64,000 nucleotides of DNA from Gammaproteobacteria bacterium (GTDB lineage: Bacteria > Pseudomonadota > Gammaproteobacteria > Ga0077536), in contig JADLGE010000051.1 of NCBI GenBank assembly GCA_020849475.1, forward strand, positions 1-64,000, in the 5' to 3' direction. Position 1 is the first letter of the stretch; each line of letters opens with the position of its first letter. A program made the translations under genes and the position numbers. This document shows positions 38,666-47,484 of the stretch, piece after piece. A model generated the notes under the pieces. It had not been told where the DNA came from. It did no database searches and saw only the letters and a list, made by a program, of their open reading frames with translations.

Positions 38666-40023
38666 CCGGCCGGTGAACGGAGGGCGCCGCTGCTGTGCGC
38701 AGTGGCGCCGAAAGGCAGACGAATCGCGAAGGCGGTGAGGAAGCCTTGCGTGGACATGGCCGCCAGCGCCACCGTCGCGGCAAACCACATGGCGACCATA
38801 TACGTTTGGCCGCACAGCCACGCGACCAGCCACAGCAGCGGCCACAGTACCGGCGCCAAGGCCAGGAACAGCAGCAGCAAGGTCCAAGGTTCGTCGCGGC
38901 GGGTGCTGAAACGCGCAGCGCCCAACAACAGCAGCGACAGCAGACCATAAGACGCCCAGTAGAAACGCTGGCCGACCACGTCGACCGCGCGGCCATCCAG
39001 CTGCGAGGCGAGCAGCAGGGCCGCCAGCGCCACCATCATGAGCAGCGCGCGACTGCTGGCCGCCAGCGTCTGTCCAGCGACCGCCGCGGCGATGTCGCGC
39101 GGCGCGCGCCACGCCAAGGCGGCGGCTGGCAGTGCCCACACCATTGCCAGCCACGGCAGTCGCTCGGCGTCGCCACGCCAGCCGTGCAGCGCATCGAGAC
39201 CGACAGGCGCGAACACCCCTTCCAGCACCACCACCAGCGCCGCGCCAAAGCCGTACAAGCTCAGCAGCGGCAAGGACGGCACGCATTGACGCGCGCGCGC
39301 CGGCAGATCGCGCGCGCCGATGTGATGCATCCACAGGCTCATGATGAGATTGCACAGCACCGCCAGTGAGGCCACCACGCCCTGGTTCACCTGGCTCATG
39401 TCGTAGCTGCTGCCCATGCCGAGCAGTGCCCATTCGAAGCGCAGCACGGGCGCGGTCAACAGGGTCGCCATCATCAAGGCCATGTAGCCCATGTGCGAGC
39501 GGTAATCGCGGCGCCGAATTGCGACCACGGCAAGTGCGAGATAGGCGAGACAGGCCAGGGCCAGCGCCCACAGCGCAAGACCGAAGGCCGGACTGGCGTA
39601 GACCGCCGACAAGGGCGTGCGGGCGAGATAGGTCAACGCGCCGAGCATGGACGCGCCCGCGCCCACGATCACCGCGCCGCCGGCCCAGCGATGCGCGCGG
39701 CGATAGCGTCGCCGCAGGCCGGGCGCGAATTGCAGCACCGCCAGCGCCAGCGTCGCGCCGCCGAGCGCGGTGTGGGAGGTCATGGCCGCCAATGCACGCC
39801 GATAGGTGGGCGCCATGGCATGGGCCGAGGCCGGGCCGAGACTGTAGGCTGCACTGGTCAGTGCGCTCTGCACACGAGCCCACCAGTTGCTGTCATCGGC
39901 GCGCAGGGCGAAGTTGAATTCGATGGCCATCACGCCGAACAGTACGCAGGCCAAGGCGGCCGCGGTCCACGCCCAGCGCGCGGCGCGTTGCGCAGTGGAA
40001 GGGCTTGCCATCGTTGCCGCCAT
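38662..40023 (-). CDS. DUF2306-like multi-pass membrane protein
   Basis: The 453-residue protein has about eleven or twelve hydrophobic helices, with little soluble domain. The N-terminal half (SHTALGGATLALAVLQFAPGLRRRYRRAHRWAGGAVIVGAG, then RRRDYRSHMGYMALMMATLLTAPVLRF) resembles the DUF2306 family, with conserved His in helices as in heme-binding membrane proteins. ATG 40023 has GAGG eight bases upstream. Its stop overlaps the stop of the convergent selenoprotein gene by two bases (TTAG). No function is known. Confidence 0.75.
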   Translation of the reverse strand: MAATMASPSTAQRAARWAWTAAALACVLFGVMAIEFNFALRADDSNWWARVQSALTSAAYSLGPASAHAMAPTYRRALAAMTSHTALGGATLALAVLQFAPGLRRRYRRAHRWAGGAVIVGAGASMLGALTYLARTPLSAVYASPAFGLALWALALACLAYLALAVVAIRRRDYRSHMGYMALMMATLLTAPVLRFEWALLGMGSSYDMSQVNQGVVASLAVLCNLIMSLWMHHIGARDLPARARQCVPSLPLLSLYGFGAALVVVLEGVFAPVGLDALHGWRGDAERLPWLAMVWALPAAALAWRAPRDIAAAVAGQTLAASSRALLMMVALAALLLASQLDGRAVDVVGQRFYWASYGLLSLLLLGAARFSTRRDEPWTLLLLFLALAPVLWPLLWLVAWLCGQTYMVAMWFAATVALAAMSTQGFLTAFAIRLPFGATAHSSGALRSPAG

Positions 40024-40188
40024 GTCGCATGCCTCGTCGCTGATCAGAGTGCGCCGCGCACGGCATTGCGGCGCGGCGACGCTAAACTGCCACGCCCGCA
40101 TGACACAAGCAAACCGCGCGCGCACGCCTTGCCCGCTCACCAGCACCGCGCTTACTCTGCGGCTCTACGCAATGGACGAGCTGACCCT

Positions 40189-42219
40189 ATGAGTCGTTAC
40201 CTGGTGGGTGTGGATGTCGGCGGCACGTTTACGGATTTCGTCGCCTACGATCGCGACACACGGGCGCTCTCGGTGTGGAAGAACCTGACCACGCCGGACG
40301 ACCCGACCACCGGCATCCTGACCGGTCTCGCGCGCTTCACCGACGGCGCCGATATTGCCAATCTGCGCGTCGGCACCACGGTCGCGACCAATGCCATCCT
40401 CGAGCGCAAGGGCGCGCGTATCGCCTATGTCGCGACGCGCGGCTTTCGCGACATTCCCTTTCTGCAGCGCGGCCACCGCAAACATCATTACGACAGTGGC
40501 TGGGTGCGCTCACGGGCGCTGGTGTTGCGCCGTGATTGTCATGAGGTGGATGAACGCCTGCTCGCCAGCGGCGAAGTGTTGCAGCCGCTCGATGCCGCGA
40601 GCGTGGCCAAGGTCGTGGCGGACATCGCCGCCGCCGGCGGCATCGAAGCCGTGGCGGTGACCTTGCTGTTCTCCTATATCAACCCGGCCCATGAACAGGC
40701 GGTGCGTGAACAGCTCACGGCCTTGCTGCCGGGGCTGCCGATCTCCATCTCCTACGACGTGCTGCCGAAGTGGAAGGAGTACGAGCGCGCTTCCACCACG
40801 CTTGCCGACGCCTACATCAAGCCGGTGCTGCAACGCTATCTCGCCACCCTGCGCGAGCGTCTCGATGAGCGCGGCGTGCGCGCGCCGGTGGCCTTGATCA
40901 AATCCAACGGCGGCGAAATGAGTCTCGCCGCGGCGCGTGAACAGCCGGTGCAATTGACCCTGTCAGGGCCGACCGGCGGCGTGGTGGCGGCGCGCGCGGT
41001 GGCGGAGGAGCTGGGACTCAAGCGTGCGGTGACGCTGGACATGGGCGGCACATCCACCGATTGCTCGACGGTCGTCAATGGCCAGATCAGTTTCACCACC
41101 GATTTCGAAATCGAATTCGGTCTGCCCATCCAGATCCCGATGATCGACATCCGCACCATCGGCGCCGGCGGCGGCTCGGTGGCATGGATAGACACCGGCG
41201 GCATGCTGCGCGTCGGCCCGGAAAGCGCGGGCGCGCGACCGGGGCCGGCCTGCTATGGCTTCGGCGGCGAACGCCCGACAGTGACCGATGCCAACCTGGT
41301 GCTGGGGCGTATCAATCCCGCCAATTTCCTGGGGGGCGGCATGGCCCTGGCGAGCGAACGCGCGCACCAGGCCTTGCACACCGTGGCCGCGCCACTCGGC
41401 ATGACGGTCGAACAAGCGGCGCTCGCCATCCTGCGCATCGTCAACAACAATATGGTCGGCGCGCTGCGCACGGTGCTGGTGGAACGCGGCCTCGACCCGC
41501 GCGAATTTGCCCTGTTTGCTTTCGGCGGCGCGGGGCCTTTGCATGTGTCGGAACTGCTGGACGAAGCGGGCGTGGCCGAGGCGGTGGTGCCGCTCCATCC
41601 CGGCCAGTTCTCGGCGCTGGGCTTCGTGCTGACCGATGCGCGCGTCGATTTGGAACGCACCATCCAGATGACCTCCAAGCGCTTCGATGCGGACCGCGCG
41701 CGCGCCCATCTCCATGACCTCATCAGCACCGCCAGCGCTGATCTTGCGCGCCAGGGCTATCAAGGTGAGATGCGCATCGAGCGCACCATCGATCTGCGCT
41801 ACCTGGGGCAAAACTACGAACTCGAAGTGGCGTTCGATTTCGATGACTTCAGCGCCGACAACGTCGCCCGCCTGTGGGCCGACTTCCATGCCCTGCACGA
41901 GCAGCGCTTCGGCTTCCAGATTCCCAAGGAAGCCATCGAAGCCATCACTCTGCGCTGCACCGTGCATTGTCAGACTGCCAAGCCGGACTTCATGGCCCTG
42001 CCGGCACGCACGCAAGCTCTCGCGCCACGCTCGCAGCGTGTCGTGACCTTCATGAGCGGCAGCGTCGAATCGCCGGTCTATGCACGTGAAGACCTGTGCG
42101 CCGGCGATCATCTGCGCGGGCCGGCGCTGATCGAGGAGGCGGCCTCGGTCACGGTGCTGGCGCCGGGCCATGGCTTGACGGTGTCGGCGCGCGGCCATTT
42201 GCAGATTGGGCGTGTTTGA
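40189..42219 (+). CDS. hyuA: Hydantoinase/oxoprolinase subunit A
   Basis: The 676-residue protein has the HyuA N-terminal ATPase motif YLVGVDVGGTFTDFVAYD, NLRVGTTVATNAILERKGARIAYVATRGFRD, the phosphate-binding TLDMGGTSTDCS, and FALFAFGGAGPLHVSELLDEAG. HyuA pairs with HyuB to open a cyclic amide such as hydantoin or 5-oxoproline with ATP; related pairs act as acetone carboxylases. ATG 40189 lies in the correct frame; the longer frame from 39493 would run over the divergent DUF2306 gene. First gene of a four-gene operon. Confidence 0.93.
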   Translation: MSRYLVGVDVGGTFTDFVAYDRDTRALSVWKNLTTPDDPTTGILTGLARFTDGADIANLRVGTTVATNAILERKGARIAYVATRGFRDIPFLQRGHRKHHYDSGWVRSRALVLRRDCHEVDERLLASGEVLQPLDAASVAKVVADIAAAGGIEAVAVTLLFSYINPAHEQAVREQLTALLPGLPISISYDVLPKWKEYERASTTLADAYIKPVLQRYLATLRERLDERGVRAPVALIKSNGGEMSLAAAREQPVQLTLSGPTGGVVAARAVAEELGLKRAVTLDMGGTSTDCSTVVNGQISFTTDFEIEFGLPIQIPMIDIRTIGAGGGSVAWIDTGGMLRVGPESAGARPGPACYGFGGERPTVTDANLVLGRINPANFLGGGMALASERAHQALHTVAAPLGMTVEQAALAILRIVNNNMVGALRTVLVERGLDPREFALFAFGGAGPLHVSELLDEAGVAEAVVPLHPGQFSALGFVLTDARVDLERTIQMTSKRFDADRARAHLHDLISTASADLARQGYQGEMRIERTIDLRYLGQNYELEVAFDFDDFSADNVARLWADFHALHEQRFGFQIPKEAIEAITLRCTVHCQTAKPDFMALPARTQALAPRSQRVVTFMSGSVESPVYAREDLCAGDHLRGPALIEEAASVTVLAPGHGLTVSARGHLQIGRV

Positions 42220-42237
42220 ACCCTGGAGGCTTGCAGC

Positions 42238-43977
42238 ATGAACTCAAACCACAGCACCGACAGCGAGCCGCGCAACATGGATTTCGTCACCATGAACATT
42301 CTCGACAGCACCATGCTGTCGCTGTGTCGCGAGATGGGCATCACGCTCATGAAGACCAGCTACTCGACGATCTTCAACGAAGCGCTGGATTTCACCTGCG
42401 GCATCGCCTCACCGCAGGGCGACATGCTGGCGGCGGCCGAATTCTGCCCGGCGCAGATCGGCGGCATGCCGCTGCTCATCCGTTCGTGCCTGAAGGAGAT
42501 CCCGCTGACGGACATCGAACCCGGCGACATCCTGGTGCATAACGATCCCTATCGTGGCGGCCTGCATACGCCTGAGCACACGCTGTTCTGCCCGGTGTTC
42601 GTCGACGGTGAGCTGGTGGCGTTCACGGTCGCCATCGGCCACGTCGCCGAAGTGGGCGGCATGGTGCCGGGCGGTTTTCCGGCCGAGGCCACCGAGATTT
42701 TTCACGAAGGCATACGCGTGCCGCCGGTCAAGATCAAAAAGCGCGGCGAAGACGTGGTCGAAGTGTGGAAGCTGTGGCTCGCCAATGTGCGCACGCCGCG
42801 TTACAACTACGGCGACATGCGCGCCATGATCTCGGGCGTCGAACTCGGCGCCGAGCGTCTCGCCGATATCGTGCGCAAATACGGCCGCGCGGTGTTCGCA
42901 CAGACCTGCGAGGACTTGATGGACTACGCCGAGAAGCGCATGCGCGCCGAGCTCGCCGCGATTCCCGATGGCCGCTACAGCTTCGTTGACTACATGGACA
43001 ACGACGGCGTGTCCGATGCCGAGATTCGCATCGAAGCCCATTGCCATGTGATGGGCGAACAACTGGTGGTCGATTACACGGGCTCGAGCGCGCAGGTGCG
43101 CGGGCCCATCAACGCGACCCTGGGCGTGGCGTGGTCAGCCGCCTATAACGCCGTGCTGCATCTGACCGACCCCAGTATTCCCAAGAATTCTGGCTGCTTC
43201 CGCCCGATCAAGATCATCGCGCCGCGCGGCACGGTGGTGAATGTCGATTACCCGGCGCCGGAAGTCGGCGGCAACACCGAGACCCACCCGCGCATCGCCG
43301 GTGTGGTGATAGGCGCGCTGGCGCAGGCCGCGCCGACGCGCGCCATGGCGGGCGAGGGTGGCACGCATCTGAATTTCGTGTTCGGCGGACATGATCCCAA
43401 GCACGACGAATACTTCGCCTGCTATGACCTCGAGGCCGTCGGCTGGGGCGCACGCGCCCATGCCGATGGCAACGACGCTACTGATTCCATCAACGGCAAT
43501 TGTCGCGTGATGCCGGTGGAAGTATTCGAAACGCGCTACCCATGGCTGACCGAAGAGTACCGCCTGCGCGCGGATTCCGGCGGCGCCGGCCGCCAGCGCG
43601 GGGGCTTGGGCACCTGCAAGATCTACCGCTGTCTCGACACCGAGATCACCGCTTCGCAATTGACCGACAGACATCAGCACCAAGCCTACGGCCTGAACGG
43701 CGGTCTGGCCGGCGCGGCCGGCATGACTTACTACCGGGCCAGCGACGACAGCGCCTGGCAGACCATGGTTGAAGCGTTTGCCAAACGCTCGACCAGCAAG
43801 TGGTCCAATGTCACGTTCAAGCCCGGCAGCCGCGTGCAGATTCTGACGCCCGGCGGTGGCGGCTATGGCGACCCGCGGATGCGCGACGCGGCGCTGCTGG
43901 CTGCGGATGTCGCCGACGGCTTCGTGTCGGCTGAAGCGGCGCAGCGCGACTACGGTATATCCGGAGAGCAAGCATGA
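42238..43977 (+). CDS. hyuB: Hydantoinase/oxoprolinase subunit B
   Basis: The 579-residue protein matches HyuB: SLCREMGITLMKTSYSTIFNEALDFTCGI near the start, DPYRGGLHTPEHTLFCPVF, GGNTETHPRIAGVVIGAL, and the Gly-rich end ILTPGGGGYGDP. GGAGG is nine bases before ATG. It lies 18 bases after hyuA and overlaps the next gene by four bases, so the operon is tightly coupled. As with HyuA the true substrate is uncertain. Confidence 0.93.
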   Translation: MNSNHSTDSEPRNMDFVTMNILDSTMLSLCREMGITLMKTSYSTIFNEALDFTCGIASPQGDMLAAAEFCPAQIGGMPLLIRSCLKEIPLTDIEPGDILVHNDPYRGGLHTPEHTLFCPVFVDGELVAFTVAIGHVAEVGGMVPGGFPAEATEIFHEGIRVPPVKIKKRGEDVVEVWKLWLANVRTPRYNYGDMRAMISGVELGAERLADIVRKYGRAVFAQTCEDLMDYAEKRMRAELAAIPDGRYSFVDYMDNDGVSDAEIRIEAHCHVMGEQLVVDYTGSSAQVRGPINATLGVAWSAAYNAVLHLTDPSIPKNSGCFRPIKIIAPRGTVVNVDYPAPEVGGNTETHPRIAGVVIGALAQAAPTRAMAGEGGTHLNFVFGGHDPKHDEYFACYDLEAVGWGARAHADGNDATDSINGNCRVMPVEVFETRYPWLTEEYRLRADSGGAGRQRGGLGTCKIYRCLDTEITASQLTDRHQHQAYGLNGGLAGAAGMTYYRASDDSAWQTMVEAFAKRSTSKWSNVTFKPGSRVQILTPGGGGYGDPRMRDAALLAADVADGFVSAEAAQRDYGISGEQA

Positions 43978-44174
43978 GATTCAGCCCCAACGGCTATTAC
44001 ATCGAACGCTACGTGAAGTGCGACTGCTGCGGCGTATTGATCTACGACGAAGGCATCGCATTGACCCACGCGCGCGCCGGCGAATTGCTGTTCTGTTCGC
44101 CGTGGTGTCGTGAATGGCAGGTGCAGAAACTCGATGGCATCGTGTCGCCGCGGGTGGAGCTGCCGTTCCGATGA
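43974..44174 (+). CDS. Small Cys-rich (zinc-finger-like) protein, hyu operon
   Basis: This 66-residue protein has KCDCCG at residues 15-20 and CSPWC at 41-45, a CxxC plus CxxxC arrangement fit for one zinc ion. Its start overlaps the hyuB stop as ATGA, and the next gene overlaps its own stop the same way. The tight coupling suggests a role with HyuAB, such as metal handling or complex assembly (inference). I recognise no family. Confidence 0.75.
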   Translation: MRFSPNGYYIERYVKCDCCGVLIYDEGIALTHARAGELLFCSPWCREWQVQKLDGIVSPRVELPFR

Positions 44175-44548
44175 CCTCGGCACAGCGCAAAGGCTTGCTC
44201 ATCGCCATCATCATGGTGCTGACCTTCCTGTTCGGCGGCGTCGACGTGCTGCTCGAAGGTGCGCCGCGGCCGTGGAATGAAGTCTTCCTGTGGACGTCCA
44301 TCGTGCTGGTGTCGGGTTTGATTTTCGCGTGGGTGCATATCGATGCCCGCGAGCGGCAATACCGCCGTGCGAAATGGCTGAACGTCGGTGTGCTGGCGCT
44401 GGCCATCGTGTTCGTGCCGGTCTACCTGGTGCTGACGCGCCACGCTGGCGCCAAATGGCGCGCGCTGGCCGGTTTTGCCGTGGCGCTGGCGGCGTATTTC
44501 GGCGCCGGCTACGCGGGCTCGTTGCTGGCCTTTGAATACCTGAGCTGA
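44171..44548 (+). CDS. Small membrane protein, hyu operon
   Basis: This 125-residue protein has four predicted membrane helices (about 8-27, 40-58, 72-90 and 98-118) with a short cytosolic loop DARERQYRRAKW. It overlaps the previous gene by four bases and is the last of the hyu operon. I recognise no family or function. Confidence 0.75.
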   Translation: MTSAQRKGLLIAIIMVLTFLFGGVDVLLEGAPRPWNEVFLWTSIVLVSGLIFAWVHIDARERQYRRAKWLNVGVLALAIVFVPVYLVLTRHAGAKWRALAGFAVALAAYFGAGYAGSLLAFEYLS

Positions 44549-44583
44549 TGGCTCGTTAATTCTCTCCAGGAAAAGATGCAAAC

Positions 44584-44883
44584 ATGAATGCCGCGACCAG
44601 CACTTTTGACGAAGAACTCGCACGCCGCACCGACGAAGTACTGCACTACGTGTGGGACCCGGCCGGCGTGTCCAACAGCCCGGTGGCGCGCCACGACTAC
44701 GACGATTTCCTGCCCGCCATCCTCACTCTGCTGCGCGACGGCAAGTCGGCCGACGCCATCGCGACGCATCTCGATGCGCTGGAAGAAAACGAATTCGGCC
44801 TCGAAGCCGACACCGAGATGACCGGCCATGTCGCCGACATCCTGGTCGAATGGCGCGAATTGCTGCGGGCCAAATTCCCTTAG
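44584..44883 (+). CDS. Small acidic protein of unknown function
   Basis: This 99-residue, helix-rich acidic protein reads ELARRTDEVLHYVWDPAGVSNSPVARHDYDDFLPAILTLL, then a second helix pair ending EWRELLRAKFP. The V..VWDPxG...R.DYD pattern recalls DUF1871-type proteins, but the match is loose. It follows the hyu operon by 35 bases and may be its last member. The TAG stop is the first three bases of an A-family palindrome. Confidence 0.65.
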   Translation: MNAATSTFDEELARRTDEVLHYVWDPAGVSNSPVARHDYDDFLPAILTLLRDGKSADAIATHLDALEENEFGLEADTEMTGHVADILVEWRELLRAKFP

Positions 44884-44963
44884 GCGCGAATTCATTCGCG
44901 CATTCGTGGCGATACCCGAGCGCCTGGCAGCGCGATTTGAATGTCAGACTTCAGTCTGACATT
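44881..44963. repeat. A-family and B-family palindromes
   Basis: TAGGCGCGAATTCATTCGCGC at 44881-44901, starting at the stop codon of the small acidic protein, and GTCAGACTTCAGTCTGACA at 44943-44961. The 38-base spacer between them is similar in length to that at 36853-36891. Confidence 0.85.
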
Positions 44964-45006
44964 TGAGCGTGCGAGTGAGCCGCAGATGCCCGCGCGCGGC
45001 AAAACC

Positions 45007-46878
45007 CTAATGCGCTTGCGCGCCGCTGCGGCCGATGCCGGTGTTGGAGCGCACGTAGAGTTCTTCCCACATGTCTTCGGCGCGACGGTCGCGGTAGCAC
45101 AGCGATCCGATGACCACCGCCAGGAAACCGAGAGGGATGGACACCAGGCCCGGGTTGCGCAGCGGAAACCACGGCGCGGTGAGGCCCACCAGGCTGGTGC
45201 TGCGCTCACCGAGCTTGGCGATTTCTGCTTCGGCGAGGGCGACCGCCTTGTGCAAGGTCTGCAGTTCGCCGCTGTCATCGCCGGCGCCGAGTTCGGCCAT
45301 GCGCGCGAGATGACTGTCCATGAGCGCGCGCTGGGTGGCGCGTACCGTGTCGGGATAGGTCATGTTGGGCGACACCAGCACCAGGCCGATGGCGCTCGCG
45401 GTGCCGACCACCAGGCCCGCCACCACGCCGACAGTGTTGCAGCGTCGCCAGTACAGCGTGAGCAGGATCACTGGCAGGTTGGCCGACGCCGCTACCGCGA
45501 ACGCCAGCGCCACCAGGTGCGCGACGTTCTGACCCTGCGCAAGAATGCCGATGACGATGGCGAGGGCGCCGACTATCAGCGAGCAGATGCGCGCGGCGCG
45601 GGTTTCTTCGGCGTCGGTGGCATGCTCGCCCTTGATCACGCCGACCCAGATGTCATGACTCATGGCCGAGGCCGCCGCCAGCACCAGGCCGGCGACCACC
45701 GCCACGATGGTGGCGAACGCCACCGCCGCCACGAATGACAGCATGAGATTGCCGAGCAGGGCATCGGGACCGCCGCCGAGGAATTGCGCCAGCAGCGGCG
45801 CCGCCATGTTGCCGCCGCGGTCGGCGGCGAGGATGTCGGTCGGTCCGACCAGCATCGCCGCGCCGGTGCCGAGGAACAAGGTCAGCACGTAGAAGCCGCC
45901 GATGATCGCCATCGCCCAGATCACCGAAGTGCGCGCGGCCTGCGCCGACGGCACGGTGAAAAAGCGCATGAGGATGTGCGGCATGCCGGCGGTGCCGAGC
46001 ACCAGTGCCATGCCGAGCGAGATCTGATCGACCGGGCTTTTGAGATACAGCCCGGGTTCGAGAAAGCGTCGCCCGAGTTCCTCACCGGACAACTGCGCGG
46101 CGCTGGCGCCGAGCAGGCCGGCCACGCGGTCCTGAATGCCGACGTTGTCGACGATCGCCTGGAAATAGGCCGGACCGCCAAAGCCGAACTGGCGCCACAC
46201 CAGCAGCACCATCACCAGTGAGGCACACACCAGCAGCACGGCTTTGATGATCTGCACATAGGTGGTGGCCACCATGCCGCCGAACAGCACATAGCCGAGC
46301 ATCAGGGCGCCGACCGTGATCACCGAGTACTCGTAATCGATGCCGACCAGGGTTTTCACCAGCACCCCGCCACCCACCATCTGCGCGGTGAGATAGAAGG
46401 TGGCGACCGTGATGGTCGACAAGGCCATGCAGGCTTTGACAATGCGCGGATTGTTACGAAAGGCGAGGATGTCACCCATGGTGTAACGCCCGATATTGCG
46501 ACAGGGTTCTGCAATCACCAGCAGCACGGTGATGTAGGCGACCAGCCAGCCGACCGAATACATGAAGCCATCGTAGCCATAGAGTGAGATGAGCCCGGCG
46601 ATGCCGAGGAAGGACGCCGCCGACAAATAGTCACCGGCGATGGCCCAGCCGTTCTGCACGCCGCTGATGCCGCCGCCCGCGGCATAGAAGTCGGCACTCG
46701 TTTTGACCTTGCCGGCGGCGCGGTAAGTGACGTAGAGCGTGAGGGCGATGATGGCGGCGAACACCGCGAAACTGAGCGGCCGCCACTGCGCCTGCACGGC
46801 CTGCGCCGAGGCACTGGCGCAATACAGCGCTGGCAGCACCGCGCCCGCCCAGCGCTTGAGCTTGCGACAGGCCGTCAC
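45007..46878 (-). CDS. actP: ActP-like cation:acetate symporter, second copy
   Basis: The 623-residue SSS-family symporter has a signal-like N terminus, about thirteen transmembrane helices, KTSADFYAAGGGISGVQNGWAIAGDYLSAASFLG, and [26 protein letters not shown]. It has a longer loop (about 525-575) between late helices than the copy at 23645. GTG 46878 overlaps the DUF485 stop (GTGA), so the start is fixed by coupling; the longer frame would overrun DUF485. Likely imports acetate or another short acid. Confidence 0.92.
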   Translation of the reverse strand: MTACRKLKRWAGAVLPALYCASASAQAVQAQWRPLSFAVFAAIIALTLYVTYRAAGKVKTSADFYAAGGGISGVQNGWAIAGDYLSAASFLGIAGLISLYGYDGFMYSVGWLVAYITVLLVIAEPCRNIGRYTMGDILAFRNNPRIVKACMALSTITVATFYLTAQMVGGGVLVKTLVGIDYEYSVITVGALMLGYVLFGGMVATTYVQIIKAVLLVCASLVMVLLVWRQFGFGGPAYFQAIVDNVGIQDRVAGLLGASAAQLSGEELGRRFLEPGLYLKSPVDQISLGMALVLGTAGMPHILMRFFTVPSAQAARTSVIWAMAIIGGFYVLTLFLGTGAAMLVGPTDILAADRGGNMAAPLLAQFLGGGPDALLGNLMLSFVAAVAFATIVAVVAGLVLAAASAMSHDIWVGVIKGEHATDAEETRAARICSLIVGALAIVIGILAQGQNVAHLVALAFAVAASANLPVILLTLYWRRCNTVGVVAGLVVGTASAIGLVLVSPNMTYPDTVRATQRALMDSHLARMAELGAGDDSGELQTLHKAVALAEAEIAKLGERSTSLVGLTAPWFPLRNPGLVSIPLGFLAVVIGSLCYRDRRAEDMWEELYVRSNTGIGRSGAQAH

Positions 46879-47186
46879 AGGTGTGCCGCCTTGTGCGCGA
46901 TCGCGGCCGCCATCGCGTCGAACTTCGCGGCGCGACGCGCGTACAGCCACGCCACCCCCCACGCCACCACGAACTGCGAAAGCGCGAACACGAGACCGAC
47001 GTTGAGCGGGCCCCAAATCTGTTTGCGATAGATGTCGGTGAACCACGCGGCGCCGAGCGGCAGCAGAAAGTAATAGCTGATTGAAAACGCCATCAAACCC
47101 CACAGGAAGCGCGTTTTCTCGGCATGCAGGGCTTGAAAGGCGGGGTCGGCATGAATGGCGACCCAGTGGTTGTCCGCGCGCGACAT
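46875..47186 (-). CDS. DUF485-family inner-membrane protein, second copy
   Basis: This 103-residue protein has two membrane helices, DPAFQALHAEKTRFLWGLMAFSISYYFLLPLG and GLVFALSQFVVAWGVAWLYARRA, and matches the DUF485/YjcH family. It overlaps the downstream actP by four bases. ATG 47186 is chosen; the longer frame from 47243 lacks a ribosome-binding site. The region upstream, shared with the divergent hybrid kinase gene, contains an 8-base tandem repeat. Confidence 0.9.
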   Translation of the reverse strand: MSRADNHWVAIHADPAFQALHAEKTRFLWGLMAFSISYYFLLPLGAAWFTDIYRKQIWGPLNVGLVFALSQFVVAWGVAWLYARRAAKFDAMAAAIAHKAAHL

Positions 47187-47267
47187 GGTCAGGGCACTCG
47201 TGTTGAGAGGTCGAGGCAAGACTACCGCAATTGCGCATGACACAGACGCCGGCTGCGCGCGCTCTGC

Positions 47268-47299
47268 GGCATCAAGGCATCAAGGCATCACGGCATGGG
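47268..47299. repeat. Short tandem repeat, about four units of GGCATCAA
   Basis: Units are GGCATCAA, GGCATCAA, GGCATCAC and GGCATGGG. They lie in the 298-base gap between the divergent DUF485 and hybrid kinase genes. I see no other clear structure in that gap. Confidence 0.7.
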
Positions 47300-47484
47300 G
47301 CGAGGGCTATTTTGCCCCTATCATCACCCACGCCGGGCGCCCGGTGTGCGGCGCGCGCAATTGCAAATATTCGTGAAGCGGGCGCGGCATTTACTCACAC
47401 CGGCGCGCCGTTTATGTTGACCACGGTGCGCCGCGCGGCCGAACGTGGCGCTTGGCCTGTATCTCTCGCAAATCGACCGACAGC

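Noticed and set aside
43974..44174. Toxin-antitoxin pair with the neighbouring membrane protein
   Set aside because: The Cys-rich protein and the four-helix protein do not resemble TA families, and both are embedded in a metabolic operon.
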